Shown piece after piece: positions 59,541-64,000 of a DNA stretch of 64,000 nt (within the stretch, counting starts at the first letter, position 1; each line of letters begins with the position of its first letter). Source of the DNA: Piper betle (lineage: Eukaryota; Streptophyta; Magnoliopsida; Piperales; Piperaceae); NCBI GenBank assembly GCA_033002965.1, contig JAURVB010012328.1, positions 209,833 to 273,832 on the forward strand, given 5' to 3'. A model generated the notes under the pieces. The model worked only from the letters and a program-made list of their open reading frames with translations, was not told the DNA's origin and did not search any database. The position numbers were made by a program, and so were the translations under genes.

Positions 59541-60655
59541 AATTTCAAAGGGATAATCATTAGTACTCCTTCCTAAGAGATTTTTGGTTATAAATAGGAC
59601 CCTTTGGGGTATTTCTGAGGAACTCTTGGGAGGTTACAAGCTTAAAGCATTAGATTGACAAATCATATGCTTGTAAATCTCATTGTACTTTCACTTTCAT
59701 ATGTAAGAGTGCTATATTAACCTAAAGCAAATGTGCCAAGGTTTGGTGCTTGCTTGCCTCCAAGGGTTGGAGTTAGTTAGCTCCTTTACCCAAGGCATTG
59801 AGCTCGGTGTGACCTATAGGGAGAGAGGTAAAGGGCTATTTGGCTTGGGCATTTGAAGGAAGTCAATTGTGCCTTCAAGGTGTGGAAATTGTTTGCTCCT
59901 TGGCTGAAGGTGTTGGCCTTGAAGAGGATTTGATTCCTTAGCTCTAGGGAAAGCATTGTAAGAGGAGTTGGTTGATGCTTCTATGGATGTAAACCTGTAG
60001 GGTTTTAGAGGTGTGTACATGTTTTGTTCGCACTAGGTGGGAGCTTGTGAAAGAAATTTGTTGGTTTGTAATGTGTACAAGTTGTCTCATAGTGAAACAA
60101 GTGAAGACTTACTTTCTGTATGAAATGACATGGATAGGAGAGAGGAGCAGGAGCTCTGAACCTCAATAAAAATCTCTTTTGTCTCTTGTGTATCATTTCC
60201 CTCTCTTTTCTGTCTACTTATTACTTGCTTTACTCGTGCTTATCCTACTCAATGTTCTTGTATTTGAATTGATCACTAGATAGTATTTATTAAGAAAGTT
60301 TTAGATCAATCGAATCTCTTGCATGGTTTGACTTATTCGCCAAAGCTTGAGCCTTTAATTAGTTTACACTTGATTGGTTTACTTACTCGCTTAGGGCCTT
60401 GTTGTGCAAGTTGTAATTGATTCAATCACTTGTTTGGTCTGACTTGATCACGAAAGCTTGTGAATTTGAATTCATTAGAGTATGATGTTCTTATGCTCAT
60501 TCTCTTATTGCTTTGATTGTTTATAATTTCCGTTATTAATTATCCATGGCCAATCCACTTAAGGTGCTAAAGTTTGTGGGGATCTAATTTGTTTGATTTG
60601 CGATTTTAATTATCTACCCCCCACAATTAGCAATACTACATCCTCTTCCCATTGT
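59541..60655 (+). mobile_element. Probable Copia-type LTR (Sirevirus-like), fragment or solo
   Basis: GTGAAGACTTACTTTCTGTA, GACATGGATAGGAG and GAACCTCAATAAAAATCTC (60100-60175) follow the block order seen in plant Copia LTRs of the Sire/Tork type. TTATCTACCCCCCACAATTAGC (60612-60633) resembles the usual 'attcaccccccct' LTR end. Open frames on the minus strand here (59814-60196) are not recognised. The left end is cut by the TRIM. Confidence 0.45.
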
Positions 60656-61278
60656 TTAACCGATGGCAAAATGGGGAAAATTTGGTCATGACAAAACCTT
60701 ATAAATTGCATAAATAGCTTGGTTATGGTAAAAATTATAAAATAACAAATGATTATGATGAATATTATTGACCATGTTGAACCTAAGCAATTAACAACCC
60801 TGATTTAGGTATTGCTATTAAATGGCACCTGTGATCACTGAATTGGATGTGAATCTAGATTTCGGTTTTGGTGCTAACTCATTATGAATCTGATTTACAT
60901 GTTTATTCAAGATCCCATGTTCATGAATATGCATGTATGGTCTAATATGCTCATCGATCTATTTGTTAAACCTCATGTAATCATCTTAAATGTTTACTTG
61001 TATTTTCAATTTATACTTTACTATAATTGTATGTGGAAGACTCAACTATACTGAGCCGATAATTCATATATTGTGCAAGTATATATGATGATTTGAAGAT
61101 GGAGATGGAATTATAGTGCCTAGCTTAAGAGTTTAATTATTTTCTACATTAATCACTTAAAGATTTCAGTTTATCTTGAATATTTGAATTTATTGAACAA
61201 TGACATTATATTATATGCCTTATAGATATTATAATTGGTACAATTTGGATATTATAATAGGGATAGATTTAGGTTATT
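60656..61278. other. AT-rich sequence, nothing recognised
   Basis: No gene or clear repeat boundary; possibly remains of another LTR. Confidence 0.35.
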
Positions 61279-62825
61279 TGTAACACCCCGATTTTAGTTC
61301 ACCTAATTAAATGAATTAGAAATGTTACAATTGACTCGAGTCATGTTTAAAGCTATTTGTCGATAAGACTTGATCGATAAAATAGATCGACACAACCCGC
61401 TTGGTGTCATGAGAATGAAAGACATTGTTAAATATGCGTCAAAACACATCAAATATAAATAAAAGTTAGAACAAAATAACATCACTAAGCTCAAGTGTGT
61501 GTAGCATTTATCTATCCTTCCACCAAAGTTGACTCAGGATTTGCAAGCCCTACATATATAATATGAAAAACGTTAGTAACAAGTGTTATTGGTCCAAAAA
61601 ACAATTAGTACAATCTCACAAATGAGTATTCCATTACCCACAAAAACTTATGAAACTTCAAGATTGCCTCACATTGGGCGGTAAGCAAACATAATTAAGC
61701 AAGTGGCAACGAGCATGCACGGCTAATGTCAATATTCATACATACAATGCTTACGCTCTTACGTCTTCCATATTTCACCCACCATGATACTCGAGTGGCA
61801 AAATGAACAGTTAAGTTAGTGCCACAAATTTTGGAAATGTGTTACGTTATGCAGTACCTTCATACACCGCACTACCTCATGGTTTGAAGGAGTACTAGTG
61901 CGGTCCATACATATCCCCATTCTTCTTACTCTTTTATTTGTGAAAACTGTAAAAATGTGTGTACTTATATAGCAGGTTTACGAAAGAGGCTTATATCATA
62001 TATTTCTAGAACTTCAGTTCGAAAACCAACAAGGCGGTGCTGGTGGCAAACGTGGGTACAAACTGATAGCCGGCCTCAAGGTGGTCACAGTCGTACTGAT
62101 CTGGTGGCCGAGAGTGAGGCGGAGACTAGCCAGCGGTGAGCCGAAGTGGCGGCGGCACTATGGGTGGGAAGCTCTGAAAGGTAGGAAATTTCTAGAGGTC
62201 AAATAGAGAATGCTAGGTTTGAGTGGATGGCTTAGATTTTGCCATGTGACATGATCTGAGCGTTGAACAACTCAATGACCTAATGGGGCACACCTATGGG
62301 TATGTGTAATATACATATGAACGGAGAGCTTGGATCGAGACAGTATAAAGTTGAAACTGGCTCGAGTACTAAAAGTAACTCGATATGCGGGAATAGAGGC
62401 AAGAAGGCCAAATGAGCCTTAAACCCTGAACTCAATCAAATGAAAATCTATGACTCAATCAAGCTGGGCCCACAAGGGCACAATCTGATGATCTAAAATC
62501 CCTATGATGCATGCAATGAGATACTCAGAAAGTCCCAAACGGATACTAAACACAGCAACGGCCTATATCTAGGCCTAAAATCCTGGCTAACTCATAAAAA
62601 TCATACGTATACCTCGTGTATACACTGATAACTCCTATTCTATTGTATCTAACATATGCATGTTGGGCCTACTCAGCCATTATAACATGCTGATATGGTC
62701 ATCAGGACCTCATACTCATATTCTGAAAATTAATCTAGCTCGAGCTCGGTCGATCCGACCCGATACTAACCCGAACCGAAAAACTACAATCCGGTAAAAC
62801 TATAACCCAAAGTTGGGGTTTTACA
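61279..62825 (-). mobile_element. Family B LTR, internally deleted, minus orientation (1,547 bp)
   Basis: Both ends are present: TGTAACACCCCGATTTTAG and GGTTGGGGTTTTACA. A jump near 62030 (GAAAACCAACAAG to GCGGTGCTGG) shows that about 1.5 kb of the middle, including the AT-rich block, is deleted relative to 13413-16492. The promoter TATA (minus strand, 61971-61965) remains. Flanks (TTATT, ATTTC) do not form a clear target duplication. Confidence 0.8.
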
Positions 62826-63235
62826 ATTTCGTTGTGTTATTTTGATTGGTTACGTATTAACTTTATGAAATGTATGTATATTAGTATATGAATCTTTTGT
62901 GGTAGCCTCAATGTAAGCTACTAGTGTTATATGAAATTGGAATTGTTATGGTTCCTCGAGATCCAAGTTAACTTAAGTGGGAGTAATTGATAGGAACAAG
63001 GGAACCATTGTAATATTCGACATGTGGAAAATTTATTCGCAGATAAATATTTATTCAATCAGTTAAAGGACTATTTTGATTTTGAGCTTTTTACTAGAAA
63101 ATTGAGAATAAGTATTGATATTACCTTGTAGTTGCAAAATTAGGCCTACTTTCTAGTAAAGTGGATAAAAATATGAATTGTCTAAAATACATTCACTTTA
63201 AAAAAAATAATAAATTTAATAACATTTAAGAAAGA
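62826..63235. other. Unassigned AT-rich sequence
   Basis: No coding region or repeat end seen. Confidence 0.3.
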
Positions 63236-63409
63236 AAGGCCGGCCAAGCCATTGGCGATAGCCAGACCTGGCTGCCCTTGGCCCAGGGTAGCCAAATTTG
63301 GTCGTCTTTAGTTGCGGTGCTGCCCTATGCCTAAAACTACCAAATCTATCTAGGCACCCCAAAGGCCTAGGGCTGCCACCTAGGGATTGGCCACTCTAGC
63401 CACTCCAGG

Positions 63410-63930
63410 TCATGATAAGCATGGTTTGATTAAAATAAAAAACCGTACCAAACCAAAACTGAATTAGCAATTCGGTCAGTTTTGAGTTAATTAATCTCAG
63501 TTTTTTGTTGGATAAATAGGCAAACTGAATGCCATGTAGCTAGTTCGGCTCAAAACCATATTGAATCGAATTAATAGAAATAAATAAAATTTTAAAAAAT
63601 GTTATAAAATCTATATATTATATTAATTATCATAAATTAAAATAGTTTTGTGATAAATTTCTCTTTGTTTAATATGATACATAATTAAAATTATTTGATA
63701 AATGATTATTTTCACTAAAATAATGATATAAGTTTTGAGTAAATAATTAAAAAATATTTCTCTTTTATAAATTTTCATGCTATGCGGTTATTAGGTCACT
63801 GAGCCGACCAAACTGAAATGGTTTTGGGAGAATTAGATTTCTGTTTAGTCATGAAATCTGACCAAGGAATGGTTGTTTGATAATTCGGTTAGGTCGGTTC
63901 GAAACTGAATGGATCGATTCGTCACCCCTA
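63410..63930. mobile_element. Degenerate hAT-like repeat
   Basis: Many AATTCGGTC / CCGAACCA-like motifs on both strands, and a possible terminal CGTCACCCCTA at the right. The left end and target duplication could not be found. It sits beside a GGCTGCC-rich low-complexity stretch (63236-63400). Tentative. Confidence 0.35.
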
Positions 63931-64000
63931 ACCCCAAGCCATGGGCTGCTAGCAGTCGGCCCTTGGTGGTTGATCATATTTATTTTAAAAAATAAATTAA

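Noticed and set aside
61274..62830. Target duplication for the last family B LTR
   Set aside because: TTATT and ATTTC share only a partial match; not accepted.

Overview
This window looks like plant nuclear DNA. It is AT-rich and full of long, nested LTR retrotransposons, with one intron-containing host gene (a broken alcohol dehydrogenase). Exon 1 of that gene is clearly more GC-rich than its later exons, which is common in monocots, so a monocot is a reasonable but unproven guess. There are no prokaryotic features. No intact protein-coding gene was found. All boundaries were read by eye.

Layout. 1-4631: the 3' part and LTR of an old Athila-like gypsy element. 5554-10383 (minus): an eight-exon pseudogene of the GroES-like zinc-binding alcohol dehydrogenase family (Arabidopsis At5g63620 type). 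It has three frameshifts, two internal stops, a lost splice acceptor and a lost zinc ligand. 10777-11678: a non-autonomous hAT element with a perfect 8-bp target duplication, carrying LTR-like DNA. 11896-12404: a small Helitron-like element. 12813-20130: a pile-up of long LTRs from three families (called A, B and C here), including a complete solo LTR of family B with a 5-bp duplication. 20131-27019: a young, internally deleted Tekay/Del chromovirus (family A). 27020-35239: more C, A and B LTRs. 36131-36518: a TRIM (miniature LTR element) cut by a B LTR. 37087-41020: a B element with primer-binding site and a non-coding interior. 42364-56103: an Athila-type element broken by two clean solo LTRs, one in its 5' LTR (duplication TCATA) and one in its integrase region (duplication TAGTG). 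56104-64000: further LTR debris, a second TRIM, a probable Copia LTR, another B LTR and a degenerate hAT-like repeat.

How the parts relate. Families B, C and D have 2.8-3.9 kb LTRs starting TGTAAAACCC (or TGTAACACCCC when read inverted). They share a promoter-like module with TATATAA. Family A LTRs share their ends but carry different minisatellites in the middle. Full elements are rare and solo LTRs common, so LTR-LTR recombination has been active. The insertions give a relative order: the Athila element predates solo LTRs C and D, TRIM 1 predates the B LTR that cuts it, and the Tekay element entered a pre-existing C LTR.

I found no new defence system or gene cluster. The most unusual signals are the swapped minisatellites in family A LTRs, the LTR-like cargo in the hAT element, the paired TRIMs with matching interiors of about 157 bp, and the palindromic 23-bp minisatellite in a C LTR.
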